64,000 nucleotides of DNA. It comes from Sphingomonas sp. PR090111-T3T-6A (lineage in GTDB: Bacteria > Pseudomonadota > Alphaproteobacteria > Sphingomonadales > Sphingomonadaceae). The notes beneath the pieces were generated by a model. That model made no database searches and was not told where the DNA came from. It saw only the letters and a list, made by a program, of their open reading frames with translations. The position numbers and the translations under genes were made by a program. Of the stretch, positions 18,472-27,743 are shown piece after piece. The DNA lies in NCBI RefSeq assembly GCF_000383095.1, contig NZ_AORL01000022.1, positions 248,001 to 312,000 of the forward strand, given 5' to 3'. Within the stretch, counting starts at the first letter, position 1. Each line of letters opens with the position of its first letter.

Positions 18472-20685
18472 ATGGCTCGCCCGATACGCCCCACCAACCG
18501 ACAGGCCCCGCCGCCCGAGCCCCGCCGCCGCCAACGGAGTGGCTTTGTGAAAGCGTTGCGCACGTCCCTCAAGATTTTCGCTGGTCTGGCCCTGCTCGCG
18601 CTGATCGGGCTGGGGGTGGCGATCGGCATCACCATGTCCTCGCTGCCGAGCTTCGACGCGCTCAAATCGTCGCCCAACGGGCAGATGATCCGCGTCCACG
18701 CCGTCGACGGCACCGTGCTGGTGTCGATCGGCCCGAGCTACGGCCAATGGCTGCGCGCGGACCAGATCCCGCAGGTGATGAAGGACGCGATGGTCTCGGT
18801 GGAGGACCGGCGCTTCTATGAGCATCCCGGCGTCGACCCGATCGGCATCGTGCGCGGCGCGTGGATCGGCTTCCGGCATCGCGGCGAAGGCCGGCGGCTA
18901 CAGGGTGGCTCGACCATCACCCAGCAGCTCGCCCGCAACATCTTCCTGACCAACAAGTACACGTTCAGCCGCAAGATCAAGGAAGCGATCGTCGCCCTGT
19001 CGCTGGAGCGGAAATTCTCGAAGGACCAGATCCTCGAGCTGTACCTCAACAAGGTCTATTTCGGCGGCGGCAGCTACGGCATCGATGCGGCAAGCCGCAA
19101 ATTCTTCGGCCACGGCGCGGATCATCTGAGCCTCGGCGAAGCCGCGATCATCGCCGGCCTCGTCAAGGCACCGTCCAACTATTCGCCCACCGCCGACGTG
19201 CAGGCGGCCGTCGGCCGCGCCTCGGTCGTGCTCGACACGATGGTCGAGACGGGCAAGATCAGCCGCGTCGAGGCCGCCGCCGCCGATCCCTCCGCCGTGA
19301 AGCTCGCGCCCGACAGCAAGCAGAACAGCGTCCGCTATTTCACCGACTGGGCCCTGCCCCAGCTCAGCACGCTGATCGACGACCAGACCGACCCGCTCGA
19401 CGTCTGGACCACGCTCGACATCAACATGCAGAATTCGGCCGACCGCGCGATCCAGCAGGATACGCCGGCGGGCCTCCAGGGCGCGCTGGTCTCGATGGAG
19501 CGCGACGGCGCGGTGCGCGCCATGGTCGGCGGCCGTGACTACATCAACTCGATCTACAACCGCGCGACGCAGGCGCAGCGCCAGCCGGGCTCGGCATGGA
19601 AGCTGTTCGTCTATCTGGCGGCGATCGAGGCCGGGCATAAGCCCGACGAGGCGATCGTCGACGAACCTGTCACCATCGACGGCTGGAGCCCGCGCAACGA
19701 CGAGCGCAATTATTCGGGCCAGATCAACATCCGCACCGCCTTCGCCTTCTCGCTCAACACGGTGGCGGCGAAGCTCGGGCAGATGGTGGGCTTCCAGACA
19801 GTGGCCGACATGGCGCGCCGCTTCGGCATCACCACGCCGATCAACACGCATCCCTCGATGGTGCTCGGCACCTCGGACGTGCGCCTGATCGACATGACCC
19901 GCGCCTTCGCCGAGATCGACAACAAGGGCGCGGTGGTGATCCCTTATGCGATCACCAAGGTGGTCGGCCCTGAGGGTCGCCTGCTCTACGAACACACCCC
20001 GCCGGAACCGCGCGTGCTGGTCGCGCCGCAGGTGGCCCAGCAGATGACCGACCTGCTCCAGACGGCGGTCAACACCGGCACGGCGCGCGCCGCGCAGATC
20101 GGCCGCCCGGTGGCGGGCAAGACGGGCACCACCTCGTCCAACAAGGACGGCTGGTTCCTCGGCTTCTCCTCGGGGCTCACGACGGGCGTGTGGATGGGCC
20201 GCGACGACGCCAGGCCCAACCCCGGCCTCTATGGCGGCCGCGCGCCCGCGCGCGCCTTCGCCGACTATATGAAGCAAGCCGTCGCCAAGCGCCCGGTCGA
20301 GCAGTTCGACACGGCGGTGACGCTCCCCGAATGGCAGCTCGAGCCCGACGACGAGGCCTATTATGGCCAGCCCGACAACGGCATCCCCACGATCGACGCC
20401 GATGGTCAGGTGGTCCAGCCGGGCGCGTCGCCGGACGGTCTGCCCGCCCAGCCGGGTGACAATGGCGGCATTCCGCAGGGTCAGCCGGCGGTGCAGGTCC
20501 ATCGCGGCGCCGACACCAGCACCGACGACGACTGGCGCGGCCCCCCGCCGCCGCCCTCGCCCACGCCGCAGCAGCCCCAGCAGCGGCTCGACCAGCATTG
20601 GCTGGACGGCGTCCTCGGGCGCGGCAACAGCAAGGCTCCTCCGCCGCGTGGTGGGGGCGGTCAGCCCTCGCAGCCGATCCAGTAA
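18472..20685 (+). CDS. Class A penicillin-binding protein (PBP1a family)
   Basis: This bifunctional peptidoglycan glycosyltransferase/transpeptidase of the inner membrane is 737 aa. A basic proline-rich cytoplasmic tail precedes one membrane helix at about residues 34-54. The GT51 domain carries the catalytic Glu in VSVEDRRFYEHPG (about 111) and the GGSTITQQLARN motif. The transpeptidase domain has SAWK (catalytic Ser about 374), SLN (about 417-419) and KTGTTS (about 540). The last ~100 residues are proline- and glutamine-rich, probably disordered. The 3' end overlaps the convergent ygjP-like gene by 25 bp. Confidence 0.94.
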   Translation: MARPIRPTNRQAPPPEPRRRQRSGFVKALRTSLKIFAGLALLALIGLGVAIGITMSSLPSFDALKSSPNGQMIRVHAVDGTVLVSIGPSYGQWLRADQIPQVMKDAMVSVEDRRFYEHPGVDPIGIVRGAWIGFRHRGEGRRLQGGSTITQQLARNIFLTNKYTFSRKIKEAIVALSLERKFSKDQILELYLNKVYFGGGSYGIDAASRKFFGHGADHLSLGEAAIIAGLVKAPSNYSPTADVQAAVGRASVVLDTMVETGKISRVEAAAADPSAVKLAPDSKQNSVRYFTDWALPQLSTLIDDQTDPLDVWTTLDINMQNSADRAIQQDTPAGLQGALVSMERDGAVRAMVGGRDYINSIYNRATQAQRQPGSAWKLFVYLAAIEAGHKPDEAIVDEPVTIDGWSPRNDERNYSGQINIRTAFAFSLNTVAAKLGQMVGFQTVADMARRFGITTPINTHPSMVLGTSDVRLIDMTRAFAEIDNKGAVVIPYAITKVVGPEGRLLYEHTPPEPRVLVAPQVAQQMTDLLQTAVNTGTARAAQIGRPVAGKTGTTSSNKDGWFLGFSSGLTTGVWMGRDDARPNPGLYGGRAPARAFADYMKQAVAKRPVEQFDTAVTLPEWQLEPDDEAYYGQPDNGIPTIDADGQVVQPGASPDGLPAQPGDNGGIPQGQPAVQVHRGADTSTDDDWRGPPPPPSPTPQQPQQRLDQHWLDGVLGRGNSKAPPPRGGGGQPSQPIQ

Positions 20686-21368
20686 AGCCCCGCCCCGTTC
20701 GCCCGGAGCCAGGCGCGCGCCGGCCCCGGATCGGTGCCGAGCAGCCGGGCCTCGGCAGCGCGGAAGGCAGGCGAGTGATCCATGTGCAGCCGGTGCGCGA
20801 CTTCATGCGCGACCGTCGAGCTGAGCACGAAGGGCGGCGCCAGGATCAGCCGCCACGCGTAGCGGATATTCCCCGACGAGGAGCAGCTCCCCCAACGCGC
20901 GCGCGGATCGCCGATCGAGACTCGCCCGACCGTGACGCCGGCCCGCGCCGCCACCTCGCGAGTCTCCGCTTCGAGCTGGCGCAGCGCCTCGCGCTTCGCC
21001 CAGGCGATGACCCGCTTGGCGACGCCCTCCTCCGGGCCGCCGACGAGCAGCCGGTCGCCCTCCAGTCTCACGATGCGCGAGTGAGCGGGCGACCAGTCGA
21101 TCCGGTTCTCCATCCCGCGAAAGGGGATGAGCCCGCCCGCGACGATCGGCCGGGGTTGCGGGAGGAGCGCGAGCTGCGCCTCGATCCAGTCGCGATGCGC
21201 CTCCACCCACTGGCGGGCGGCACGCTCCGATCCCCGGCGTGGGAGGGTGAGCCGCACGCTGCCGTCCCGCGGGTCGACCGCCAGCCGCACGCGCCGCGCG
21301 CTCGCGACACGGCGCACGATCAGCGGACGGCGGAGCGCCCCGCCGACGAAGATCGGCTCAGAGTTCAC
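20661..21368 (-). CDS. YgjP-family (DUF45) zinc metallopeptidase
   Basis: This 235 aa protein of the YgjP/SprT-like DUF45 family starts at a GTG that lies inside the end of the ycgN-like gene. The zinc site is HEVAH at about residues 188-192, with a further His in HMDHSPAF. The preceding [20 protein letters not shown] block is diagnostic of the family. It is cytoplasmic, with no signal peptide. The substrate is unknown. Confidence 0.88.
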   Translation of the reverse strand: MNSEPIFVGGALRRPLIVRRVASARRVRLAVDPRDGSVRLTLPRRGSERAARQWVEAHRDWIEAQLALLPQPRPIVAGGLIPFRGMENRIDWSPAHSRIVRLEGDRLLVGGPEEGVAKRVIAWAKREALRQLEAETREVAARAGVTVGRVSIGDPRARWGSCSSSGNIRYAWRLILAPPFVLSSTVAHEVAHRLHMDHSPAFRAAEARLLGTDPGPARAWLRANGAGLYWIGCEG

Positions 21369-21801
21369 GCTCGACGATATGCAGTTCGAGATCGCCTGCC
21401 TCGTCCTCGGACACCGTCCATCCCCGCACCGAGATGCCGGCGCGATGCACCGATTCCGGATCGCCCGAGATCAGCGGATGCCAGTCCTCCAGCGGCCGCC
21501 CTTCCGCGAGCAGGCGATAGGCGCAGGTGCTGGGCAGCCAGTCGATCGTCGCCAGCGTCCGCGGGTTCAGCCGCACGCATTCGGGGACATAGGCATGGCG
21601 GTGCCGGTAATCCTTGCAGCGCCCGGCGCGCCGGTCGAGCAGGCGGCAGGCGACGTTGGTGGGGTAGATCTCCCCCGTCGCATCATCCTCCAGCTTGTGC
21701 AGGCAGCATTTTCCGCAGCCGTCGCACAGCGACTCCCACTCGTCCCGAGTCATGTCCTCGAGGCGCTTGGTTTCCCAGAAACGATCAGCCGGAACGGCCA
21801 T
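21358..21801 (-). CDS. YcgN-family cysteine cluster protein (UPF0260)
   Basis: This 147 aa protein of the YcgN/YkgJ-type cysteine cluster family has the signature [14 protein letters not shown] near the N-terminus. Further cysteines lie in [24 protein letters not shown] and STCAYRLL, a set suited to binding a metal or Fe-S centre. The ending [20 protein letters not shown] is typical of YcgN. It sits 4 bp below the SCO gene and is probably in the same transcript. The biochemical role is not known. Confidence 0.88.
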   Translation of the reverse strand: MAVPADRFWETKRLEDMTRDEWESLCDGCGKCCLHKLEDDATGEIYPTNVACRLLDRRAGRCKDYRHRHAYVPECVRLNPRTLATIDWLPSTCAYRLLAEGRPLEDWHPLISGDPESVHRAGISVRGWTVSEDEAGDLELHIVEREL

Positions 21802-21804
21802 GAC

Positions 21805-22413
21805 TCAATGTACCCACTCAGCGAACGTGTCGGCGACGGCCTTGGCGCCCTGATCGGTCGGAACCAGGGCGATGGGCTGGCCGTCCGGGCCGAACAGGAT
21901 CACCTGGCTGCTATGATCCACAAGATAGCCGCTCGCGCCCGCTGCTGTCGCCTGCTTATGATAATAAACGCCATAGGCCTTGGCAGCGGCGGCGATCGCG
22001 TCCGGCGTGCCGGTGAGCCCCACCAGTGGCTTGCCGAAAGCGGCGACATAGGATTTGAGCACCGCCGGCGTGTCGCGCTCGGGATCGACCGTGATGAAGA
22101 CGGGCGCCAGCCTGGCCGCCGCCCCCGGCGAGGCCGAGGCGAAGCTCCGATAGCCCTGCATCAGCACCTGCAACGTCGTCGGGCAGACATCCGGGCAGAA
22201 GCTGTAGCCGAAATAGACCGCGCGGTAGCGCCCGGCGAAGCTCTTGTCGGTGGCCGTCCGGCCATCCTGATCGACCAGCGCGAAAGGCCCTCCCAGCCGA
22301 GCGCCCGCCAGCGGCGGCGTTTCGGCGGCGGGTTGGCGGGAACAGCCCGCGAGCGCCGTCAGCGACAGGGCAAAAGCGGCGGCGATGGCGACGGAGGAGG
22401 TACGCACATTCAT
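21805..22413 (-). CDS. SCO1/SenC-family copper/redox lipoprotein
   Basis: SCO proteins deliver copper or reduce the CuA site of cytochrome oxidase in the periplasm. From the ATG at 22413 the product is 202 aa, with a lipoprotein signal ending ALAGC (lipid Cys about 24). The metal-binding motif SFCPDVCPTT gives Cys 73 and 77, and the third ligand His is in YLVDHSSQ (about 167). Thioredoxin fold features such as VFITVDPERDT are present. An ATG at 22428 would add five residues. No oxidase genes are nearby. Confidence 0.92.
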   Translation of the reverse strand: MNVRTSSVAIAAAFALSLTALAGCSRQPAAETPPLAGARLGGPFALVDQDGRTATDKSFAGRYRAVYFGYSFCPDVCPTTLQVLMQGYRSFASASPGAAARLAPVFITVDPERDTPAVLKSYVAAFGKPLVGLTGTPDAIAAAAKAYGVYYHKQATAAGASGYLVDHSSQVILFGPDGQPIALVPTDQGAKAVADTFAEWVH

Positions 22414-22490
22414 GGCAACGCCAGCCATGCTTTGCTATGGCGCGCGATGCAAGCAAGGCGGGCGTTTCCCGCGGATAGGGAGTGAGGTCG

Positions 22491-23105
22491 ATGGGGCGTT
22501 GTGTAGGGCGCGTATTCGGGGCGCTGATCTTGGCCGGCACGCTGGCGGCCCTCCCCACGTCGCTCCTGGCCGAGGATCTCCTGGGATACGGCTTTATCAA
22601 AGCGGTGCGCGACCGGGATGGCGACAAGGTTCAGAGCGCGCTCGACAAGCCTGGCAACACCATGATCCTCTCGCGTGACGACAAGACGGGCGAGAATGCG
22701 CTGCACATCGTCGTGAAGCGCCGCGACATGGCGTGGGTGCGCTACATGCTGGCCAAGGGCGCGGCGATGGACGGGCGCGACAATCAGGGCAACACCCCGC
22801 TGCTCGACGCCGCGCAGATCGGGTTCGTCGAGGCCGAGCAGCAGTTGCTCGACGTCGGCGCTTCGGTGGACCTCGCCAACAATCGCGGCGAGACGCCGCT
22901 CATCATCGCCACTCAGACGCACGACCTCGCTTCGGTGCGCGTGCTCGTCTCCCACGGCGCGGACCCGAAGGAGACCGATCATGTCGCCGGCATGTCGGCT
23001 TATGATTATGCCAAGCGGGACGGCCGCTCGGCCGCGATCCTGAAGGTACTCGAAGAGGCCAAGCCGGTCGTGAAGAAGAAGGTCTCCGGCCCCACGCTGA
23101 ACTGA
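22491..23105 (+). CDS. Secreted ankyrin-repeat protein
   Basis: This 204 aa protein starts at ATG 22491, which has AGGGAG about eight bases upstream; a GTG at 22482 is an alternative. A signal peptide (to about LPTSLLA) is followed by roughly four to five ankyrin repeats, for example DNQGNTPLLDAAQIGFVEAE and NNRGETPLIIATQTHDLASV. The end is lysine-rich (VVKKKVSGPTLN). It is probably a periplasmic protein-binding module. It diverges from the SCO gene across about 77 bp. The function is unknown. Confidence 0.85.
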   Translation: MGRCVGRVFGALILAGTLAALPTSLLAEDLLGYGFIKAVRDRDGDKVQSALDKPGNTMILSRDDKTGENALHIVVKRRDMAWVRYMLAKGAAMDGRDNQGNTPLLDAAQIGFVEAEQQLLDVGASVDLANNRGETPLIIATQTHDLASVRVLVSHGADPKETDHVAGMSAYDYAKRDGRSAAILKVLEEAKPVVKKKVSGPTLN

Positions 23106-23123
23106 GGTCGGACGGCGCGGGCG

Positions 23124-23615
23124 TCAGTCCGCGCCTTCGAGGCCGGGGTCGAGGCCCGCCATCATCCGCCGCGCCGCCCGTCTGGCGAAGCGCAGCGTCT
23201 CGGCCTTGCGCCGCGCCGCCGCCAACGGACGGCACGCGGCCTCGCGCAGGATCGCCGCGTCATAGCGGTCCGCCACGATCAGCCCCGCCAGATCGGGCCG
23301 GAATGCCGCCTCCTCCAGCGGCGTGAGATCGAAGCCCGTCGGCAGCGCCCAATAGAAGCGGTCGCAATAATCGAGATAGTCCGGCCACTTCATGTCGCCG
23401 AGCAGGTCGGCCCGCGACACCTTGATCTCGACGATGGTGACGAGACCCTTGCCATCGATCGCCATAATGTCGGCGCGGCGGCCATTGCCGAGCGGCACCT
23501 CGCACAGCGCCATCCAGTCCGCCCGGTAGAAGAGACGCGAAACGCCCCGCGCGACGTCGCCCGCGATCAGCGGGGCGTCGGCGAGGCATGTCGGAAGCTC
23601 AGCGGGAGTCGCCAT
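23124..23615 (-). CDS. mmcB: MmcB-family DNA repair protein
   Basis: This 163 aa protein belongs to the MmcB family, linked to mitomycin C resistance in Caulobacter and built on a nuclease-like fold. The likely active-site region reads RADIMAIDGKGLVTIVEIK (a D-xn-ExK pattern). SDYL-like and DRFYWALP segments match the family (here DYLDYCDRFYWALPTG). It starts at ATG 23615 and converges on the ankyrin gene. Direct enzymatic activity is not established for the family as far as I know. Confidence 0.8.
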   Translation of the reverse strand: MATPAELPTCLADAPLIAGDVARGVSRLFYRADWMALCEVPLGNGRRADIMAIDGKGLVTIVEIKVSRADLLGDMKWPDYLDYCDRFYWALPTGFDLTPLEEAAFRPDLAGLIVADRYDAAILREAACRPLAAARRKAETLRFARRAARRMMAGLDPGLEGAD

Positions 23616-23656
23616 CCCGCCTGATTAGAACATCAGGCGAACGGACGAAAGATCGA

Positions 23657-24340
23657 TCAGCGGAAGAAGATGTGGTTGCCGAGCGAGGCGACCTTGATCT
23701 TGCCCCAGCCCGGCGAAACGCGGCGGGCGTGGAAGAAGAGCGCATCGGGGGCCACCTGCTTCCACAGGCCGTCTCGGGCGATCATCGCGATCGCCACGGC
23801 GCGCTTCCACGCCGTGCTCGCGCGCGGCGGGGTCGGCATCGAGCCCTTGTGCAGGAAGGAGAACTGGCCCGGCTGGCGCACGACGCCGCACACCGAAGCC
23901 GGGAAGCGGCCCGAGGCGGCGCGGTTCATGATCGTCTGCGCGACGGCGAGCTGGCCGTTCAGCGGCTCGCCCTTGGCTTCGAAATAGACCGAAGTGGCAA
24001 GGCAGTCGCCCTGCTGGTCGCCGGTGGTGTTGGCGACACGCTCGGCCACGAGGTCTTCGAGGCTCTGGGGCGTGGGGGCCGCGGCCTGCTGGTCATCGGC
24101 CTGGGCCGGAGGCGCCAGGGGAATGTCGGCCGAGGAGGCGGTGGAGAAATCGGAATTGCGGGCTTCGAGAGAGCGCACATCCACGGCGAGAAGAGGAGCC
24201 GTGACCGCTGCCAGCATCACTGTGGCGGTTCCCCGGGGGGCGGAGCCTTCGGCTGCGAAGGACGGCGCCGCGACGGTCAGGGTGCCAAGCAGGCAGAAAA
24301 GGGACGCCACCGCGAGGGCAGCGCGCGAAAACGTGCGCAT
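23657..24340 (-). CDS. Secreted cell wall hydrolase (SleB/CwlJ domain)
   Basis: This 227 aa protein is exported through a signal peptide at about residues 1-29 (MRTFSRAALAVASLFCLLG then APSFA). I chose the ATG at 24340 for this reason. A low-complexity linker rich in Ala, Pro and Gln precedes the SleB-type hydrolase domain. That domain has the catalytic Glu region SVYFEAKGEPLNGQ, followed by VAQTIMNRAASGRFP and VRQPGQFSF. In non-sporulating bacteria such proteins cleave cell wall glycan. It acts in the periplasm. Confidence 0.86.
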   Translation of the reverse strand: MRTFSRAALAVASLFCLLGTLTVAAPSFAAEGSAPRGTATVMLAAVTAPLLAVDVRSLEARNSDFSTASSADIPLAPPAQADDQQAAAPTPQSLEDLVAERVANTTGDQQGDCLATSVYFEAKGEPLNGQLAVAQTIMNRAASGRFPASVCGVVRQPGQFSFLHKGSMPTPPRASTAWKRAVAIAMIARDGLWKQVAPDALFFHARRVSPGWGKIKVASLGNHIFFR

Positions 24341-24493
24341 TATGATCCGCGAACATGCGGCAGACCGTACGCTCCGTCCCCCAAGGATACGCTGGGACGG
24401 TGTCAATCTCCCGACTACGGGGGCTGCCCTGGAAACGCAGGCGACCGCCGTTATCAAAATGTGCAGCCTCTTTCGCGGGGCGGAGGCCCGCCG

Positions 24494-24835
24494 TCAACCC
24501 GTCGAGATCATTCCAGCGGCGAACCGTTCGACTCCTGCGACATCCAGTTCCACGATCCAAAGATCGCTGTCGAACCTGCGCCGACGCTCAATATAGCCCG
24601 AAAGTTCCTCTTTTTTCGTCAAGTCGTGCGGACCTGTCGGCGACCAGCGATAGTCCCCTTTTGGGTCAAGAAGCCGCTCGAGCAGCATTTTAGGGGCGCC
24701 GCGCTCGGCCAGCAGCAGCAGGATCGCGCCGGCTTCCGGATCGCCCCGCCGCAATACGGCGGCATGACCGCCCTCCCCTTCCACTCGACGGATCAGGGCG
24801 GACACCTCCACCCGCGCGGCGAGGCGCGCGCTCAT
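24494..24835 (-). CDS. DUF1491 family protein
   Basis: This 113 aa cytoplasmic protein belongs to DUF1491, a family restricted mostly to alphaproteobacteria. The N-terminus MSARLAARVEVSALIRRVEG and the C-terminal RRRRFDSDLWIVELDVAG are the recognisable family blocks. The ATG overlaps the stop of the upstream thioesterase gene by 4 bp, which supports this start and places it at the end of the hpf-ptsN-thioesterase string. No function is known. Confidence 0.8.
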   Translation of the reverse strand: MSARLAARVEVSALIRRVEGEGGHAAVLRRGDPEAGAILLLLAERGAPKMLLERLLDPKGDYRWSPTGPHDLTKKEELSGYIERRRRFDSDLWIVELDVAGVERFAAGMISTG

Positions 24836-25314
24836 CCTTTCGGGGCGGAGGCGCTGGCGTAGCCGGGCAGCGAGGACAGCGGGAAATGCGAGCGCATGAA
24901 GGTGCCCGTACCGCGCGACACTTCCTCGCCCGTGGAATCGAGCAGGCGCGCATCGGCCACCAGCACGCGCCGCCGGCCACTCACCCACCGTCCTTCCGCC
25001 ACCGCGGGGCCCGCCTTGATCGGGCGGGTCAGGAGGAGGTTGAACGCGGTGGTCAGCACGAAGCGATCGCTGACCAGGCTGTTCGCCGCATAGAAGGCCG
25101 CATCGTCCAGCATCTTGAAATAGATGGTGCCGTGCGCCGCCCCGGCGGCGTGATAGAAACGCTCGTCCACGTCGAAATGGATGCGGGTGACGCCGGCTTC
25201 CGGGATTTCGAGGCGGGATGCGAACAGCTTGTTGATGGGCGCGGCCGCATAGAGCGATTCCAGCGCGGCGAAATGCGCGCGCTCGCCCGCGGGCGTGTCA
25301 GGGGCTCCGGTCAC
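24832..25314 (-). CDS. PaaI-like hotdog-fold thioesterase
   Basis: This 160 aa hotdog-fold protein of the PaaI/YiiD type is a likely acyl-CoA thioesterase. The conserved segment is YHAAGAAHGTIYFKMLDDAA, with the family Gly-His motif and an acidic residue on the hotdog helix. The GTG start overlaps the ptsN stop (GTGA), so translation is probably coupled. The substrate is unknown. Confidence 0.82.
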   Translation of the reverse strand: MTGAPDTPAGERAHFAALESLYAAAPINKLFASRLEIPEAGVTRIHFDVDERFYHAAGAAHGTIYFKMLDDAAFYAANSLVSDRFVLTTAFNLLLTRPIKAGPAVAEGRWVSGRRRVLVADARLLDSTGEEVSRGTGTFMRSHFPLSSLPGYASASAPKG

Positions 25315-25778
25315 GCGGCGTCGCGGGTCTGGCTGTCGGCGAACAGGGCGTAGAGCGCGTCGGCCGATCCCGCGCCGCGCAGCTTGGCGACGAAAGCCCG
25401 GTCCCGGAGCCTGCGGCTCACCCGCGCCAGCGCCTTGAGGTGGTCGGCGCCCGCGTCCGGCGGCGAGAGCAGCAGGAAGACCAGATCGACAGGCATCCCG
25501 TCGATCGCGGCGAACTCGATCGGCTGGGGCAGCTTGGCGAACAGCGCCACGACATGGCCGAGATCGTCGATCTTGCCATGCGGAATGGCGACGCCGCCGC
25601 CGAAACCGGTGGAGCCCAGCCGCTCGCGTTCGGCCAGCCGCTCGCCAACCTGGCGCGCATCGAGGCCGAGCCTCTCCGCCGCCAGATTGGCGAGAGTCTG
25701 GAACAAAGCCTTTTTCGAGGCCGCCGCCAGATCATGGAAGACGGCCTCGGGAGGCAGGATATCGCTGAAATCGTCCAC
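25311..25778 (-). CDS. ptsN: Nitrogen-related PTS enzyme IIA
   Basis: EIIA-Ntr is a regulatory phosphotransferase protein that links nitrogen and carbon status to transport and stress control. The 155 aa protein has the phospho-acceptor His in GGGVAIPHGKID (about residue 67). It also has the LLSPPDAGADHLKALARVSR segment. The start is GTG 25778. It follows hpf by 17 bp, as is common in proteobacteria, but rpoN, which often sits beside this pair, is absent. Confidence 0.93.
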   Translation of the reverse strand: MDDFSDILPPEAVFHDLAAASKKALFQTLANLAAERLGLDARQVGERLAERERLGSTGFGGGVAIPHGKIDDLGHVVALFAKLPQPIEFAAIDGMPVDLVFLLLSPPDAGADHLKALARVSRRLRDRAFVAKLRGAGSADALYALFADSQTRDAA

Positions 25779-25795
25779 TGTGAATTAACGCGCGA

Positions 25796-26377
25796 TCAGG
25801 CCCCCCGGTTCGGTTCGACCCACCCGATCGTCCCGTCTCCCCGGCGATAGACCATATTGAACGCTCCCGTACCCGAATTGCGGAACAGTAGCGCGTTGGT
25901 GTTACGCAAGTCGAGCATCATCACCGCATCGGATACCGTCGCATCGGGGATATCGACGCGGGTTTCGGCGATCACCAGCGGATGATCGATCGGCTCTTCC
26001 TCGTCCACCAGTTCGAAGACGGTGTAGCCGGCATTGGCGTCGATGCCGCCATCGATGTCGCCGGTCTGGCCGTTGCCGCTCCGCCCCTTCAGCCGCTTCA
26101 CATAGCGACGGAGCTGCTTCTCGATCTTGCCGGCAGCCTCGTCGAAGGCGGGATGCGCCTCCATGCCCGAGCCGGACGCCTTCAGCACCACGCCCTGCAT
26201 GACATGGGCGATGATGTCGCAGCTGAAGCCATTGTCGTGCGGCCCGGAGCCGAACGTGGCCGTCGCCGAGATCGCGCGGGCGAAATATTTGTCCGCGATG
26301 GAGCCGAGCCGATCCGAGACATGCTCACGAAGAGCCTCGCCGGTGTCGACCTGATGGCCGGAAACGCGGATGTCCAT
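25796..26377 (-). CDS. hpf: Ribosome hibernation promoting factor, long form
   Basis: HPF dimerises ribosomes into inactive 100S particles when growth slows. The 193 aa protein is the long form. The N-terminal RaiA-like domain (MDIRVSGHQVDTGEALREHV) is followed by a linker, then the C-terminal dimerisation domain with VIAETRVDIPDATVSDAVMM and NMVYRRGDGTIGWVEP. A strong purine-rich Shine-Dalgarno (AGAAGGAGG) lies upstream. The gene is read away from dnaQ on the same strand. Confidence 0.94.
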   Translation of the reverse strand: MDIRVSGHQVDTGEALREHVSDRLGSIADKYFARAISATATFGSGPHDNGFSCDIIAHVMQGVVLKASGSGMEAHPAFDEAAGKIEKQLRRYVKRLKGRSGNGQTGDIDGGIDANAGYTVFELVDEEEPIDHPLVIAETRVDIPDATVSDAVMMLDLRNTNALLFRNSGTGAFNMVYRRGDGTIGWVEPNRGA

Positions 26378-26406
26378 GTCTCGTCCTCCTTCTATTTGCG
26401 GGCGGG

Positions 26407-27141
26407 CTATGCCTGCCCACCCGACGCGTCAACCGTCTGGCCGATCGTGGCCCAGACGGGATTCACCAATGTTGCGACGAACGCCTCGTGCCGCTCCAGC
26501 TCGGCGGCGCTCGCCTGATGCGGACGCGGCGGGCGGGCCCGCGCGACCGCCATCGAGGCGTCCGCTCCCCCCGCCAGGATCTCGACGGCCGCCGCCGCAG
26601 GCGCCGCGTCGAGCAGGCCGAGCCCGATCTGCCGCCCCCCGCTCAGCTCGACATAGAGCTGCGCCAGAAGCTGGGCGTCGAGCAGAGCGCCATGCTTGAC
26701 GCGATGGCTGCGATCGATGCCGTAACGCGAGCAGAGCGCATCGAGGCTGTGCTTCGCACCCGGATGGCGGGTGCGCGCCATCACCAGCGTGTCGACCATG
26801 CGGTCCATCGACACGGTGTCTCGCCCGCACATCGTCAGCTCGGCATTGAGGAAGCCGAAGTCGAAGGCGGCATTGTGCGCCACCAGCGGCGCATCGCCGA
26901 TGAACTCGAGCAGCGCATCCACCGTCTCGGCGAAACGCGGCTTGTCGGAGAGGAAGGCGATCGACAGGCCATGGACCCGCTCGGCCTCGGCCGGCATGTC
27001 GCGATCGGGATGGAAATAGGCGTGGAAGGTGCGGCCCGTCTCGACCCGGTTGCTCAGCTCGATGCAGCCTATCTCGACCAGCCGGTCCCCATTCGCTGGG
27101 CTGAGCCCGGTTGTTTCGGTGTCGAAGACTATCTCACGCAT
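26407..27141 (-). CDS. dnaQ: DNA polymerase III epsilon subunit (proofreading 3'-5' exonuclease)
   Basis: DnaQ is the proofreading exonuclease of the replicase. The 244 aa protein has ExoI FDTETTGL (Asp7, Glu9), ExoII in VAHNAAFDFGFLN and ExoIII-epsilon HGALLDAQLLA. The C-terminal tail presumably binds the alpha subunit. The start at 27141 lies 13 bp inside the end of coaE. It belongs to the origin-linked ppsR-maf-aroE-coaE-dnaQ string known from Caulobacter. Confidence 0.95.
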   Translation of the reverse strand: MREIVFDTETTGLSPANGDRLVEIGCIELSNRVETGRTFHAYFHPDRDMPAEAERVHGLSIAFLSDKPRFAETVDALLEFIGDAPLVAHNAAFDFGFLNAELTMCGRDTVSMDRMVDTLVMARTRHPGAKHSLDALCSRYGIDRSHRVKHGALLDAQLLAQLYVELSGGRQIGLGLLDAAPAAAAVEILAGGADASMAVARARPPRPHQASAAELERHEAFVATLVNPVWATIGQTVDASGGQA

Positions 27142-27743
27142 GAACGACAATATCGGATTCCATGCGCCCGTAAGCAAGCGATCAGCGAAAAGAGCTTTGC
27201 GCGCGTCTCGACGCGGGTGACACCCGTGGGCAGCACGAAATCGGCGCGGCGGCGCTTCTCCGCGGCGGGCATCTGGCGGGCGAGAATATCGGCGAAGCGA
27301 GCCTGCGTCATGCCCGGCCGTGCGAGCACGCGGCGGCGCTGCACCCAGGCAGGCGCGGAAACCACCACCACCGCATCCACCCGCCGGTCGCCGCCCGTCT
27401 CGAACAGCAGCGGCACGTCGTCGACCACGATCCGGTGCGCGCGATGACGGCGGAGGAAGTCGGCCCGCGCCCGTGCGACGGCGGGGTGCACGATCGCCTC
27501 CAGCCGCCGGAGCGCGGCGCGATTGCCGAACACGGCCCGGCCAAGCGCGGCGCGATCGACGCCCCTGGGGCCAGTCGTCCCCGGAAAGGCTGCCTCGATC
27601 GCGGGCAACAGCGCGCCGCCCGGCCCCTGAAGACGGTGCACGGTCGCGTCGGCATCGAACACCGGAACGCCGGCCGCGCGGAACATGCCCGCCACCGTGG
27701 ACTTGCCCATGCCGATCGAGCCGGTGAGCCCGATCAGGATCAT
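27129..27743 (-). CDS. coaE: Dephospho-CoA kinase
   Basis: CoaE carries out the last step of coenzyme A synthesis, phosphorylating the 3'-hydroxyl of dephospho-CoA. The 204 aa protein starts MILIGLTGSIGMGKSTVAGM, with the P-loop at residues 8-16. The DADATVHRL segment (substrate Asp) and VDDVPLLFETGGD follow. It overlaps aroE by 4 bp and dnaQ by 13 bp, so the three are one transcript. Confidence 0.95.
   Translation of the reverse strand: MILIGLTGSIGMGKSTVAGMFRAAGVPVFDADATVHRLQGPGGALLPAIEAAFPGTTGPRGVDRAALGRAVFGNRAALRRLEAIVHPAVARARADFLRRHRAHRIVVDDVPLLFETGGDRRVDAVVVVSAPAWVQRRRVLARPGMTQARFADILARQMPAAEKRRRADFVLPTGVTRVETRAKLFSLIACLRAHGIRYCRSCVR

Noticed and set aside
23657-24340. SleB-like domain as a sign of sporulation
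   Set aside because: The domain is widespread in non-sporulating alphaproteobacteria, and no other sporulation gene is present.
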